From positions 2,945,603 through 2,987,656 of the forward strand of contig BFEA01000127.1 in assembly GCA_003427395.1 (NCBI GenBank): a stretch of DNA of 42,054 nt, written 5' to 3'. Position 1 is the first letter of the stretch. Every line of letters starts with the position of its first letter. This document shows, one piece after another, positions 10,649 to 21,350 of this stretch. The position numbers and the translations under genes were made by a program. The DNA is from Chara braunii. Lineage: Eukaryota > Streptophyta > Charophyceae > Charales > Characeae. Under the pieces are notes generated by a model that did not search any database, was not told where the DNA came from, and worked only from the letters and a program-made list of their open reading frames with translations.

Positions 10649-11300
10649 GAGAAAACTCATTGTTGCTCATTATGGAAAAAGGTCACCGGGGGTGGCCAAC
10701 CCCACATTACGGCCAGTACTGGGAGCATTACCCAGCTTCACTTTTTACAGGACCAATAGGACCCGATTGAACCAAACAGAGGGGGAGCAGGTAAGGAGGG
10801 ATGGGGAAGACATGATAGAGGGAAAAGGGGGGAGAACCCAGCAGAGGGTAACCCAAAAAGGGAAAGAATGAGGGGAGGAAGAGGGGGGAAAGGTGGGAAC
10901 GAAAAGGAACTACAGACTCACCACTATGTTACTACCCTACTTGCTGTTGACAAACCAAAAACAAAACAAAAAACAAAACAAAAAACAAAAACAAAAACAA
11001 ACAAACAGACCAAAAACAAAGCACCCTACTCTCATCCGCCCTCCCCTACTACCAATACCTTCAACAGGCCTATACGACCCCCCGAGCCTAATACGACTCA
11101 GCTTCTACTGCTTGCCTCTCTATATGTAACCGTTGCCCTCCTGCAGGCTGGAAAACCGAGAAAGCCAGATGAAAGGAGACAATAAATTCTGATGGCTACC
11201 CAGCAACACCCCTGTTCTAACTCGAAAAACAGCAAATGACACTAGTTATCAAGCCTTGAGGCACTCTTATCCTAACTTTACTGACTTTTATTCTACATGT
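10649..11300. other. no gene; possible LINE 3' UTR with (CAAAA)n tract
   Basis: The stretch lies downstream of the last LINE ORF and ends at the T run 10634-10647, so it may be the LINE 3' untranslated region. It contains purine-rich DNA at 10780-10910 and a low-complexity CAAAA/CAAA tract at about 10962-11008. No coding potential is supported. Confidence 0.4.
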
Positions 11301-12462
11301 TCACTTGCTCAGCCACGACGAGATGACCAATTTGCCTTCAACCGTAACAGCAGCCAACTGACATCCTCTTGCCCAGGTAAACAGGAACCATTGCAGACCC
11401 TTGGGAGACCGTCCTCTGTTGGCTTTACGAAGCCAGTCTGCGTGGATCATCGGTCGAATGATTGCCTTTATCTTGGCTTTGATTGTGGCATTTGACGACC
11501 ATTCTCCCCTGAACAGAATGCTGTTGCGGTCATCCCAGATAACCCACATGATAGCCGATCTGATTGCTTGGGCCATATAGCCCCATCCCTTTTGATTGAA
11601 GAAAAGTGCTGGTAGAAAGCCCGTCTGGGTCCACTTCTGGTCCCATATTAGGGCTGAACCCAGATGCTGCCAGTGGGAGGCCCACCAGCGCCAGATACGA
11701 GATGAAAGCTGGACAATCCCATACCAGGTGAGACAGGGACTCCTCATGTCTGTTTCCACACCGTACACAGGTCCTAGACACAGGCATCCCTTTATCTGCT
11801 AGTCACTTTGCAGTTGGGATCGCCGAATGTGAGAGAAGCCAAAGGAGGCCTGCCATTTTCAGGCTAGGCATTAGATGCAGTTGAGTCCAAAGATGTTGCC
11901 AACGCTCCCTTGGCGGTGGGGTCTCCATGTTCAGCATTCTTGTGGCTCTATCACTTATCTCTGGTATGAGGGCTCCACTGCCTCCAAGGGCATCTCTCCC
12001 AACCTGGGAAGTGTAGTGGTCTAACGTAATAGAGTGATGATCCTGTTGCCATCTGCATGTGGTTGGGTCAATTCTCAGCTCAGTAATTGGAGCTCCCCCC
12101 AGGACCAGCGTTGGTGTGCTGTGTCCATTGCGTCCTGACTTGTATGTAACTCGAATGGGAATCAAGGTTCGCTCGCTAGTCAGGGCGACTTTCCCTTCTT
12201 TTCTCAGCTCTTGCTTTCCTGGTGGTCCCTGCATCTGCCACTCCGTTGCTATCAAAGTGTCGTTGTCTGTGTCATCTGCGTCGTCTGCGTCTCTGTCTGT
12301 GTCAGTGTCCACCTGGTCTTCAATCTGGTATACCGTCTGGGTGTTCTCCCCCTCTCCATATTCTTTATACCACGCTCCCGTCTTCAGACGGTTGTCTCCT
12401 TGAAGAAGCTTTACCCAATCTTCAGGTACTGCTTGAATTAATTGACCCAGCTTGGCACGCAC
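11301..12462 (-). pseudogene. LINE ORF2 C-terminal region with zf-RVT knuckle
   Basis: Two overlapping frames (12462-11803 running on to 11530, and 11768-11301) hold the end of ORF2. The segment TCVRCGNRHEESLSHLVWDC is the CxxC-H-C knuckle typical of zf-RVT domains after plant LINE reverse transcriptases. A Trp-rich tail (AIMWVIWDDRNSILFRGEW) follows. A TAG after AIPTAK (at 11803) and a frameshift between 11768 and 11787 break it. The upstream part contains an Asp-rich stretch (DTDTDRDADDADDTDND) that is unusual for this region. Confidence 0.75.
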
Positions 12463-12612
12463 TTCATGCAGTCTGCCTAATCTCTGTCGAACTTCGATCT
12501 CATATTTCCATTCTTGCCTTTCTTCTGCCCAGATGTCTCGGACCTGGGATACTCCCTTTTCAACCCATTTCCTTCCAAAGGCACCTTTCTGTTTTGATGT
12601 TGAGAAAGTATC

Positions 12613-14540
12613 TCATGTCCTTTGCTTGATAGCTTGGTTCTCAAACAGCGGTTGAACAAGGACGTCGTCTCTTGTAACAGGCACCAGGGAGTTGGTCTTC
12701 TTCAGCTTATGCCAGGCAAGCCACCACGCCAGACCAATGGCTGATCTAGGCCTGCGGTCCCGGAAGGAGGACATCTGAAGGCAAACCCAGACGTCCTCCT
12801 TTCTTGATAGGCCAAACTCCTGCTGCAAAATGTTATTGAACAATTTCCAACCAACTGCGCTTCTCTGGTTGGTTGCAGGCTTTCTGGAACCATTTGCCAA
12901 GGAGTGCCAAGTTCTGCTTCTCAGGGTCTAAGATACCCAAACCCCCATCCTTCTTTGATTGCGTTACCTTGGCCCAAGAGACTTTTGTGACGAAACCCTC
13001 CTGTTCTTCTCTACTTGGTTTCCACAGATAATGGGCTGCCCAAGACTTAATCTTCTGTAACGTCGTGCGAGAGATTAATATGACTGCCGCAATATGCCAG
13101 ATGAGCGGGAAGATTGAGGTGTTTATGACAGCTGGCCGTCCCATCAAGGAGAGGCCCACCGCCCCTCTGCACCTCTTTACTCTGGACTCCACTCGTGTTG
13201 CCAAAATCGCATCTTGAGCTGGCTTGCTGTTGGTCAGAGAGACTTGCAGACCCAGGTACCGCTCTGAATCTTCTTCTTTGATTCTCTTCATAGTCCAATC
13301 GTCCTTCAGATCGAATTCGGGAGGTAAAAAGTAGACTGACTTATCCCAGTTAACTTTTTCCTCCGACAACGCTTCGTACTTGTCTAGGACTGCCTTCGTC
13401 GCCAGCAATGATTCATCTGTTGCTTCTGTGATCAAGAGAAGATCGTTTGCAATTGCCCCGGTAAGTACTTCCACTCCTTCCCTCAACTGCAAGCCTTTAA
13501 CCACTGGTGCGGATCTTAGTGCATTTAACACCACTTCCATTTGAAGAACAAACAGAAGTGGTGCGAGCGGGCAACCTTATCTGAGAGAGCGGGAGAGCGA
13601 GAAGGTGCGTGATCTCCTGCCATTGACTAGGACTGACGCAGTAGAGGCCTTGTACATTACCGCCACCTTGTTTCAGAACGGTGCACCGAAATTCATGTGC
13701 TCTAGCGAGGCAAGGACAAAAGACCAGTTGACTCTCTCGTATGCTTTTTCCAAATCAAGCATAGCGACCATCACCTGTCTTCTTTCCTTACCAATAATCT
13801 CAAGAGCCCCCATGGCTACTAGGAGATTTTCTGAGATGGATCTACCCTGCACAAAAGCTCCTTGGTCCGACTTCACCAAATTTGGTAGGTACTGTGCAAG
13901 CCGCCTGGCTAAGGTTTTAGCCAGCAGCTTGTAGGACACGTTTAACAGGGTAATAGGGCGCCAATTTCTAACATTTTGTTTCTCCCTTTTTGTATAGGAG
14001 CGTAATTACTCCTCTGCACATATCTTCTGTTAGACTGCCACCCTCTAGAACCTTGTTAAACAGCTTCAAGAGGATTGGTCCTACTTGGTTCCACGTGGCC
14101 AAGTAGAATTCTACCGGAAGTCCGTCATCTCCGGGAGTTTTCCCCTTGGCCATGCTTGCTGCTGCTGCGTGAAGTTCCTCTAGCGATATAGGTCTGTCCA
14201 AGGCTAGCCTCTGGTGCTGTTCGAGTGACCGGTTTGAAGCTTGCCATATATCCGATTCTTCTCGAAGTGCTTGAAGTGACTCGTCCGGGAGCCTGCGGGA
14301 TGTGAGGATATCCGAGTAATAGTCCAGAGTGTATTCTGCCAGGGTTGCTGTATCTGTGGCCAGATCTGCCTGCGCGTTGAACGGATGTACCAAGGCACGG
14401 ATGAGGGAATGGGGTCGTGGTGGACACAAACGCTGAAAAGTCTCCTTTGTAATCCGATCGACTTGGGTCATGCCCCTTTCTTTCGCTCTCCTTGCCCATG
14501 TTTCCTGTTGGTCGATCTGGATTTCTTCCCATTTCCTCAT
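12613..14540 (-). pseudogene. LINE reverse transcriptase
   Basis: RT blocks are visible in order: VITLLYKKGE (about 14000), YKLLAKTLARRL and SDQGAFVQGRSI (13.93-13.83 kb), motif A MLDLEKAYERVNW (about 13.75 kb), motif B GCPLAPLLF (about 13.57 kb) and motif C. Motif C reads IANDLLLI at 13450-13442, where active enzymes have ADD, so the first catalytic Asp is Asn. Two in-frame stops follow motif A: TGA at 13673-13675, and TAA in place of the Gln before GCPLAP near 13580. Frameshifts at about 13.95 and 12.87 kb separate the pieces. The enzyme is dead. Confidence 0.85.
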
Positions 14541-15345
14541 GCAAGTATCCCTCCTCCTTTCCCAATACAGGTCTGTATTGGGTCCTGTCCGATGTGATAC
14601 TCAGCCTCTTCCACCCTATTTCTGCACTCCGCTTCTTCTTGTCTCCTCCCTTTGGCCAGGATCCGAGAAAACACCTCCATGGCCCTGGTCACGATTCTGA
14701 ATCTTACTTGTACCCATTCCTCTTCTGTGGAGAACCAATGTTTGGTCTTCTCCCAATCCTCCCAGTGCCTTCCGCACCAATCCAGCAGTTCCTGATTCTT
14801 GAGGTTCTCTGTATTCAGTCTGAAAACTCCCGGTTCTCTGCGAATTCCGAAGCCCAGCCGGAGTACAGCTCTGACCGGTTTATGGTCTGAGAGTGGATGT
14901 GTGTCTACCTCTGCACTGACGCTTCCCATGCCTTGCCCTTTGAGAGAATCAGGTCCAATCTTCTGTTGGGTGGTGCTGGTTGATCTTCAGGTTCTGTTCC
15001 AAACCAGGTGAATCCCGGTGTGTCAGGATGGAGCTGTCTGAAGGTGTCCACCAGTTGTCTGAAGTCCCCAGCGAGGATTATATTGTCCGCGTCCGGGACA
15101 TCTGTTACCTCGCTCGCCCTCAGCTTGACACGGCCATCTATAGCTTTCTCCGTCGCTCGGCGGATCGATGGCCACGTACTAAGTACTTCTGGTACGAATG
15201 CTTGGAGGGTTCCCCTGTATAGAGCCTGAAGATCCACGCGTTTTCGACTGTACTTGTGGTACGAATGCTTGGAGGGTTTTTTGAATTTCGTCAATTTCCC
15301 GCTTGGGAACGAACGTAGGAACGAACATGGGCGTAATTGCACCAC
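14537..15345 (-). pseudogene. LINE endonuclease (APE-like) C-terminal remnant
   Basis: Two frames (15345-14905 and 14929-14537) carry NIILAGDF, the Asp-containing GDF strand. GFTWFG, NRRLDLILSK and then LSDHKPVRAVL, the SDH catalytic motif of APE-type endonucleases, follow. GDF runs directly into RQLVDTFRQLHPDTPG, closer than usual for LINE endonucleases, suggesting a small internal deletion. The N-terminal half with the first catalytic residues is absent. A Glu/Arg/Trp-rich linker follows SDHKPV toward the RT. Confidence 0.78.
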
Positions 15346-15596
15346 TCGCCATCCGCCAACATTCTAAATGAATCTCGGCACTCGAGCTCTTCTGACGCAT
15401 GCAAAACGTTGGCGGATAGCGGTTGGCCCCTCCGATGCATGCAAAACGTTGGCGGAATCGGTGGGCCCGGTGTATGAAATGAATCATCAATGGTTCGAGG
15501 GCCAATTCAGTTGAGGACACTTGAGGGATGGGACTCGCTCCACTACTCTCGACATGCACAAGACAAAACCATGTCTTAGGGGAAAATGCACTCGTG

Positions 15597-15742
15597 GGGC
15601 CTCGCTGCACTACTCTCGAAATGTGCAAAACGAGAGTGAATCTTCCGCTAGAATATGGAAAGATACACGGCCATGAATTTTGTCTTTTGTGCATTTCAAG
15701 CGTAGTGCAGCGAGGCCCTTGTTTTGCACATTTCGAGAGTAG
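15597..15742. repeat. foldback/MITE-like element F1
   Basis: The left arm GGGCCTCGCTGCACTACTCT and following CGAAATGTGCAAAAC (15597-15631) is matched in inverse, with divergence, by TTTTGTGCATTTCAAGCG and TAGTGCAGCGAGGCCC (15684-15718). A further exact inverse of the inner half (GTTTTGCACATTTCGAGAGT, 15721-15740) follows. The core GAATCTTCCGCTAGAA recurs in F2 and F3. No coding capacity. Confidence 0.7.
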
Positions 15743-15778
15743 ACCTAGGCCCGATGTCGGCGTTGACGAGGCCGCGTT

Positions 15779-15920
15779 TTCCTTCTTCTTTTTTTGTTTC
15801 TTTATTTTTTTTCTTTTCTTTTTTTGTTTTAAGGCCGCGTTTTCGAGATTGGCGACAGCGAGGATCCTCGCCTCAATTCTGTTTTTTTTTTTTTTTTCAA
15901 GAACTTTTGACTTAACTTGA
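15779..15920. repeat. T-rich low-complexity tract
   Basis: Two T-rich blocks (15779-15833 and 15883-15898) flank GAGATTGGCGACAGCGAGGA. No element is recognised. Confidence 0.6.
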
Positions 15921-16030
15921 TGGAGAGAAAAGGTGAAGCACAAGGAACACACATCGCCAACAAGGGGGTCGAAAAAACACAAAATGAAAAGAAAAAGAAG
16001 ACAGATTAGGACCAACTCGTCAAGATGGAC

Positions 16031-16032
<2 letters not shown>

Positions 16033-16067
<35 letters not shown>

Positions 16068-16112
16068 AGGAGAGAAGGAGAGAGAGAGGACAAACGAAAA
16101 AGAAGAGTGGAC

Positions 16113-16172
<60 letters not shown>

Positions 16173-16193
16173 AAACGAGAAAGAAGAGTGGAC

Positions 16194-16253
<60 letters not shown>

Positions 16254-16265
16254 AGGAGACGAGAG
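16033..16265. repeat. (AG)n minisatellite with higher-order unit
   Basis: Three AG blocks (about 16033-16063, 16115-16168 and 16198-16250) are separated by two near-identical spacers, GGACAAACGAAAAAGAAGAG and GGACAAACGAGAAAGAAGAG, each followed by TGGACAGG. The repeat period is about 81 bp. Long open frames across it on both strands are simple-sequence artefacts. Confidence 0.93.
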
Positions 16266-16434
16266 AAAAGTGCGTGCATGTGTGTGGGTGTGCAGGTGGG
16301 TGTCTCGCCTCAATTCTCATCGGTAATTGGTAATGGTAATATACCATATTTGGTTTAAAAAAAAAAGAAAACACAAAGAGACAGCGCGTCCCAGCGTACG
16401 GCGTTTTCGGCGTCAGCGTTTTGACAGCGCCAGC

Positions 16435-16537
16435 GGGGCGTACTGCAAAATGATAGTGAATATTCTGCTAGAACATGCACAGGTACACCTCAATATTTTG
16501 TCTTTTGTGCATGTGGAGAGTAGTACTCGGAATGGCT
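16435..16537. repeat. foldback/MITE-like element F2
   Basis: This relative of F1 has the core GTGAATATTCTGCTAGAACA and a right end TTTTGTCTTTTGTGCATGTG followed by GAGAGTAGTACT. The arms are weaker than in F1. Confidence 0.55.
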
Positions 16538-16584
16538 GCATTTGACCGTTCTCGGGCCGCCACCAGTACTGACCGAGGGAACTC

Positions 16585-16703
16585 ATATATACATATATAT
16601 ATATACATATGTATATACCCCTCGTTTGTTGCCCTCTTCTCCCTCTCTGCCTACGGTTTACCGGGCAGTTCTATTTGACGATATATATATATATATATAA
16701 TGT
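16585..16703. repeat. two AT-rich TATA microsatellites
   Basis: (AT)n-type tracts at about 16586-16616 and 16681-16700 flank a 65-bp unique segment. They lie about 700-800 bp upstream of the host-gene ATG. A promoter role cannot be judged. Confidence 0.8.
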
Positions 16704-16819
16704 AATATAATGAGCGGGCATTGGCCTGCCCCGCGTGCGGTGTTTTTTTCCAGTTGGAGGCCCCTGAAATTGGGGTCTCCAACCACACGCCTGGAAAACT
16801 CAGTAGTGCCCTCTAGGGC

Positions 16820-17016
16820 CTCGCTCCAGTGCTCACTAAAGCGCAAGGATGACACGCATAAATCGAGAAATGGTCCAAAAACGAAGATGAATATTTCGCT
16901 AGAACAATTGAAGATGCACTAAGATGAATATTTCCCTAGAACAATTGAAGATGCACTTGCATATTTTTCGAATTTTGTGCGTGTGGTGAGTCATTGGGCG
17001 AGCCCAGTACTGTGAA
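16820..17016. repeat. foldback/MITE-like element F3 with internal 37-bp tandem repeat
   Basis: The left arm GGGCCTCGCTCCAGTGCTCA and the right arm region TTGGGCGAGCCC give an imperfect inverted pair related to F1. Inside, the 37-bp unit AGATGAATATTTCGCTAGAA plus CAATTGAAGATGCACTA is present twice in tandem (16885-16921 and 16922-16958). Confidence 0.6.
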
Positions 17017-17081
17017 CGTCTCCAGCACGAATCCTCGGAATTCCCTGTGATTCCAACACCATTCGAACACCTTCGTCAGGG

Positions 17082-17090
17082 CATATATAT
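17082..17090 (+). promoter_or_regulatory. possible TATA box of the metacaspase-like gene
   Basis: CATATATAT lies about 310 bp before the ATG at 17399 and after the F3 repeat. Position and orientation fit a core promoter, but no transcript start can be seen and the call rests on the motif alone. Confidence 0.35.
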
Positions 17091-17188
17091 CGACATGACC
17101 TAACCCCTGAAGGTGGCAGATCGAAGCTCGCAGTGGCCTTTAGAGTGGCAGTGAGTGAAAGGCTGTGGGCTGCTCACCGTGCGGGTCG

Positions 17189-17307
17189 GAAGGTAGAGGA
17201 GGAAAGCTCAGACGAGGTACGAGGGGAAGGAAAGCCAAAGCCAAGGGAGGGGGAGGTTGGAAGGTAGAGGAGGAGAGCCCAGACGAGGTAGGGGAAAGGA
17301 AGGCAAG
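17189..17307 (+). repeat. purine-rich direct repeat in the presumed 5' UTR
   Basis: GGTAGAGGAGGAAAGCTCAG with ACGAGGTA (from 17189) is repeated with small changes as GGTAGAGGAGAGCCCAG with ACGAGGTA (from about 17263), offset about 73 bp. It is GC- and purine-rich and lies between the candidate TATA box and the start codon. Confidence 0.7.
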
Positions 17308-17398
17308 GGAGGAGGAAACGCCATTACCCACATTGGCCGTCTTGCTCCCGTTTGCGGGGAAGAGTTCGTTTCGTTAGCAGAGCTCTGTGCGAGTGAAG

Positions 17399-17876
17399 AT
17401 GGCGCGCAAGGCAGTTCTCATCGGCATCAGCTATGCCGACAACCGACAGATTCCGACTCTGGACGGTCCTATGCACGATGTCCTGCAAGCGAAATCGGTT
17501 TTGACGTTATCGTATGGCTTCGCCGAGTCGGATCTTTTTGTGCTTGTCGATGATCCGTGCGTCTACAAGGGCGGCGCTCTCTCGCCCACCAAGTCTAATT
17601 TGTTGGCCGCTCTTGATTGGCTGGTGAAAGGCGCGCGGGAGGGCGACATTTTGTACGTGCATTTCTCCGGCTATGGGTCCCAGGTTCCGTCAAAGGCTTC
17701 CTTCGAAGGATTGGAGGAGGTCATCCTGCCGGTGGACGCGACGTGCGAAGCTAGCGGTTTCAGGAATTTCATCACGCATGATGCGTTCTTGGAGAAGTTC
17801 GACTGTGTTCCGAAGGGCGTTACTGTTGTCTTCGTGTTCGACACTGGATTCAGGGCTGACAATGAATGTGCGGCAG
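17399..17876 (+). CDS. pseudo-metacaspase-repeat protein, exon 1 (p20-like domain)
   Basis: Exon 1 encodes residues 1-159 plus one base of codon 160. ATG 17399 is chosen because MARKAVLIGISYAD is the canonical first strand of caspase-fold proteins; the frame upstream lacks another ATG. Family landmarks are LDGPMHD (metacaspases usually LxGCxND), FSGYGSQ (usually FSGHGSQ) and VFVFDTGF (usually DSCHSG). The catalytic His is Tyr92 (17672-17674) and the catalytic Cys is Gly150 (17846-17848), so peptidase activity is not expected. There is no N-terminal zinc-finger prodomain. The exon ends at GCAG|GTGAGT, a consensus donor in phase 1; reading through gives a stop two codons later. It joins exon 2 at 22225. 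Confidence 0.85.
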
Positions 17877-18820
17877 GTGAGTGACTGTTCCTATCAATTA
17901 AGCTCTCGCCGCAATGAACGTATCTGCACTCGGCATCCGTCTGTATACATTCAACATATTGAGCGTTTGGCGGGTGACGAGTGGTGGGACCATCCACCTT
18001 ACCCAGTTTACATCACTACCTTCGTCCTTCTCCTTCTCTTCCCCCCCCCCCCCCCCCCCCCCCCCCTCTCTTCCCGCACCCCCCCCCCGAAGTGCAACTA
18101 ATCAGCAGTCTGCAGATCCTGCTTCTCTTTGTGCTTTGGAGCCCACCGTTAGTTTTCCTTATTTCGGTTCCCTCCGCCCCCGCGCCACTACAAGGCTGTG
18201 TGCATAGGAGGGTCTTCCAGAACAGCGCTCGCTTTCGTGGATGCTTTCTTCCCTTCCCCCCCCCCCCCTCTTTTTGTTACTTGCAGTGCCATTGGCTTTC
18301 GTTTTATGCTCTGTTGCGCGTCGCTTGAAGTTTCATTTGAGACCTGCCTGCGAGCACAGGGGGTATTACCTGATGTAAACCCTCAGCAAGCGGTGATGGC
18401 TCTGATTCGCGACTCTCAGTGGTAGTGCAGTTTTCGGCCTCTCTGGACCTTTTTCACAAATTCTCCAGCTGAATTATCTCATTCTGTTCATCTGATTGGA
18501 TCTGGGTTCAAACTTGGGTCTGTGTTTCACAGATTCTCCATTTGCTTCCGTCGACTCTTGAAATCGACGGCGGGAAACGAATAGTCGGGCCACGTGGCAC
18601 TTCCACCATCTTCCCCCAAACAGGACACACGGTCATTAATCTTTTTTCCTTTGTTTCCCAGGTGAGAGCTGCCCCAAGTGCGCCGAGGATGAGCGTTTGT
18701 TTTCTCAATTCGCGGCAAAACGGTAGCCCTCTGTCCTGTGTATGCGCTGATGGATGCATGTGTTGAAACATGGCATTTATAGCGTGCACATTGGCATGTC
18801 ATGATACCGCAATCAAAACA

Positions 18821-18847
18821 AGGAGGAGGAGGAGGAGGAGGAGGAGG
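18821..18847. repeat. (GGA)n microsatellite
   Basis: About nine GGA units lie inside the intron. Confidence 0.95.
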
Positions 18848-19740
18848 GGAAGACGACTTTAGTATTATAACATGTCAATGTGGATGATATGAATGTGATG
18901 TTTCAACACTGTGTATGCGCTGATGGATGAATGCCCAGCGCAAGGTTCCCCTGATTGCGGGCTCGATTGATTTTGCTTTTCTTTGTTGTTGTTTTTTTTT
19001 CCGAAGAAAGACTAATTTGGAAGCTGCTGATCAAAACAAGGCACAATCCTTCTTATACTTTGGCAACGAAACGCCAAACACTCCTCGCCGAACAGATGGC
19101 AAAGAGAGACCATACCCGTTCCGATTTTCGTCCTTTTGTCTAAGATCAAGCGTAGAATCTGTTCTGATCAGTAAAGCGTCAACGACTGCACGCCAGACAT
19201 CCCATATATATAAGATGGGATGATGATACAGTCTGAACTTCCAGGCGACTGGAAGCTCAAGCGTTTCGCTTGGGATCTAATCGACACTTCGTGCCTCCAG
19301 GCTCAGGCTTGATTTATCAAAGTGTAGGTACTTGACCTATCAATTTTCATTTGCGCCGTGGTCCATCGGACCACATAAAGAAAAAGGAAAAACTATGGCC
19401 GCCGAACGCCTGGACTTTTCAAATGGGAAACCCGGGCTCAAGTCCCATTTACCTGAATGCTAGATTTCCGACCATCGATTCTAAAGACAATTCTTTTTTC
19501 TTTTTTTTGGGGTGAAAAACGATTGTGGTTGTCAGTATACGATCAAAAGGAAATCTACCGTCCATGCCTGTTTTTTTTTTTTTTTTTTAGGTTTTTAAAA
19601 ATGTAGACCATTGATCGATTTATTCGTGTCATCCTTTCAATTTTAACGGATGTCCCAAAAGAACAATAATGAAGAATCTGCCCAAGTGGAACTTTGCCGC
19701 CTCAAAAGTTCCTCAACGAATGAAACGAAATTCGAATTGT

Positions 19741-19998
19741 GCCCCCACGACAATCAGGGTTTACTCACACTATCGTCTTCACCCGAATAGAACGAACGGT
19801 CATTATCGCTGTATGTGGACTGGTAATTGCACCAAATACGACTATTATGACCGGTCGCCCCCACGACAATCAGGGTTTACTCACACTACCGTCTTCGCCC
19901 GAATAGAATGAGTGGTCATTATTGCTGTATGTGGACTGATAATTGCACCAAATACGACTATTATGACCGGTCGTTGTATTCGGGTGAAGGCGGTAGGA
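19741..19998. mobile_element. MITE family M, tandem pair
   Basis: A 116-bp unit starting at 19741 is repeated at 19857. The second unit contains a full short element: left terminal repeat CTACCGTCTTCGCCCGAATA (19886-19905) and right terminal repeat TATTCGGGTGAAGGCGGTAG (19977-19996), which are inverted with two or three mismatches. The complementarity continues inward (GTGGTCATTAT / ATTATGACCGG). The first unit has the left arm (from 19770) but no outer right arm. No transposase is encoded. Confidence 0.75.
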
Positions 19999-20444
19999 GT
20001 TTTTTTTCTACGAAGCCATGGGTGAACGTGATTGCAGTGAGATGTATCCAGGTCTGGCCGAAATTGCGGTCAGATGCGTTTTGGAAAGTGCTACCAAGTG
20101 TGAGTATGCCCTGAATCTCTCAAACACAAATTCCTCCCACCCCTAAAACCAATGCCATCACCTTTTCTTTTTTTTTTTTCCCCGAAATATGCCGTTTATC
20201 TATTCGATCGCTCGATTCACACGGAAGAGAAACTTCCAGGGAGAATCAAATTACGCATAACCAAATAAACCCTTAATGGGAAACCCGCAGTCGCAAGAAG
20301 ACCTATGAGAGGAGGAATGAAAAGCCGAATGTCGTCAAATTTCCATGTCCGGTCACCAGCGTACATTCACACTCGAGTACGTTACTAGATGTATCCGACC
20401 GTAATTCCGGCAAAGGATTATGTCGACGGAGGAGTCGAAAAAGT

Positions 20445-20870
20445 CCAACGTGGACATTTAATATTATTATTATTTTTATTATTATTTTTCGTTGTTTTAT
20501 ATACGTACGTATTTAACGCAGGGACATATCGCAACCGGACGCGATGGAGGGCGATGGAAGTCTTCCCCCGAATACAACTTACGGTCGTTATAGTTGAATT
20601 TGGGGTATCTTTCAGTCTAAATACAGCTATAATGACCGGACGTTGTATTCGGGGGAAGACGGTAGGCTTCCTTTCGAGCATTTTCCAACGTGGCCATTTA
20701 ATATTATTATGATGATGATTATTTTTCGTTCTTTTATATACATACATATTTAACGCAGGGACATGTCGCAACCGGACGCGTTGGAGCGCGATGGAAACGA
20801 TGAAGAGCCGCGGGGCTAAGTTGCTCTAGCGGGTGTTTAGTCTTCCTTTCGTTCAATTTCCAACGTGACC
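20445..20870. repeat. 240-bp direct repeat containing a MITE
   Basis: CCAACGTGGACATTTAATAT, followed by an AT-rich stretch and TTTAACGCAGGGACATATCG, starts at 20445. It recurs at 20685 (offset 240). A third partial start (CCAACGTGACCAC) lies at 20860. The spacer in the first unit is a MITE-M copy. Confidence 0.82.
20557..20667. mobile_element. MITE family M, second locus
   Basis: The left arm TCTTCCCCCGAATACAACTT (20561-20580) is inverted as CGTTGTATTCGGGGGAAGAC (20641-20660). Inner arms GGTCGTTATAG / CTATAATGACC extend the foldback. It has the same termini as the 19.9 kb element and is about 110 bp long. It sits between two copies of the 240-bp repeat flank. Confidence 0.8.
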
Positions 20871-21350
20871 ACAGTGCGCCGTGCGGTGTTGAGATCTGAT
20901 GTCAGGAACGTGTGCTAGAGGATTTAGAAGAGCAGACGAATCGCCGTTTTCTGCACCTGTATCCAAACACGTCCAGATTCTGACATTCAATCCAATCCCC
21001 CCTTTGCTAGTGGGACTTCACCCCTGCAAATGGGACATGGGGACAGTTTTGTATCATACTACATGCGGTCCTGCTACTCGTAGTCTAGTACTTCTGCAAG
21101 GGGGGGGACAAGTGGCAAGTTCTAAATCGTAACTGGGGTCCTTTTTCTTTACAGAATTGGGTTTTTGTCTTTGCTGAAAAATGCCCCAAACACAGCTAAA
21201 AAGGCCGGGCGTTATGTTTGGGTGAGACGTTAGGCCCTTATAATAGCAGAATCGAAAAATCGCAAAATCGGCGGCCAGATCAGGTCCTTGTAAAAGGAGG
21301 AATTCATCTCGCGTAGTGCGAGTATACTCTCATTATCTCAAGCAACCGAC

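Larger units (their letters stand above)
11301..15280 (-). mobile_element. LINE (APE-type non-LTR retrotransposon), 5'-truncated and decayed
   Basis: Minus-strand order is endonuclease C-terminal part (15222-14850), linker, reverse transcriptase (about 14100-13000), thumb/connection region, and zf-RVT Cys/His knuckle (about 11780-11730) with C-terminal domain to 11301. That is the order of plant L1-type ORF2. ORF1 and the N-terminal half of the endonuclease are missing, the usual result of incomplete reverse transcription. At least five frame changes and two nonsense codons break the ORF. A 21-bp direct repeat (15191-15211 and 15258-15278, GGTACGAATGCTTGGAGGGT plus T) marks the 5' border region. 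Confidence 0.87.

Noticed and set aside
13605-13934. Plus-strand 109-codon ORF
   Set aside because: It is antisense to the LINE RT motifs A and the upstream blocks, which explain the openness.
15179-16374. Long Ser/Leu- or Glu/Arg-rich open frames on both strands
   Set aside because: They are produced by the (AG)n/(CT)n minisatellite, which is open in several frames, and have no other content.
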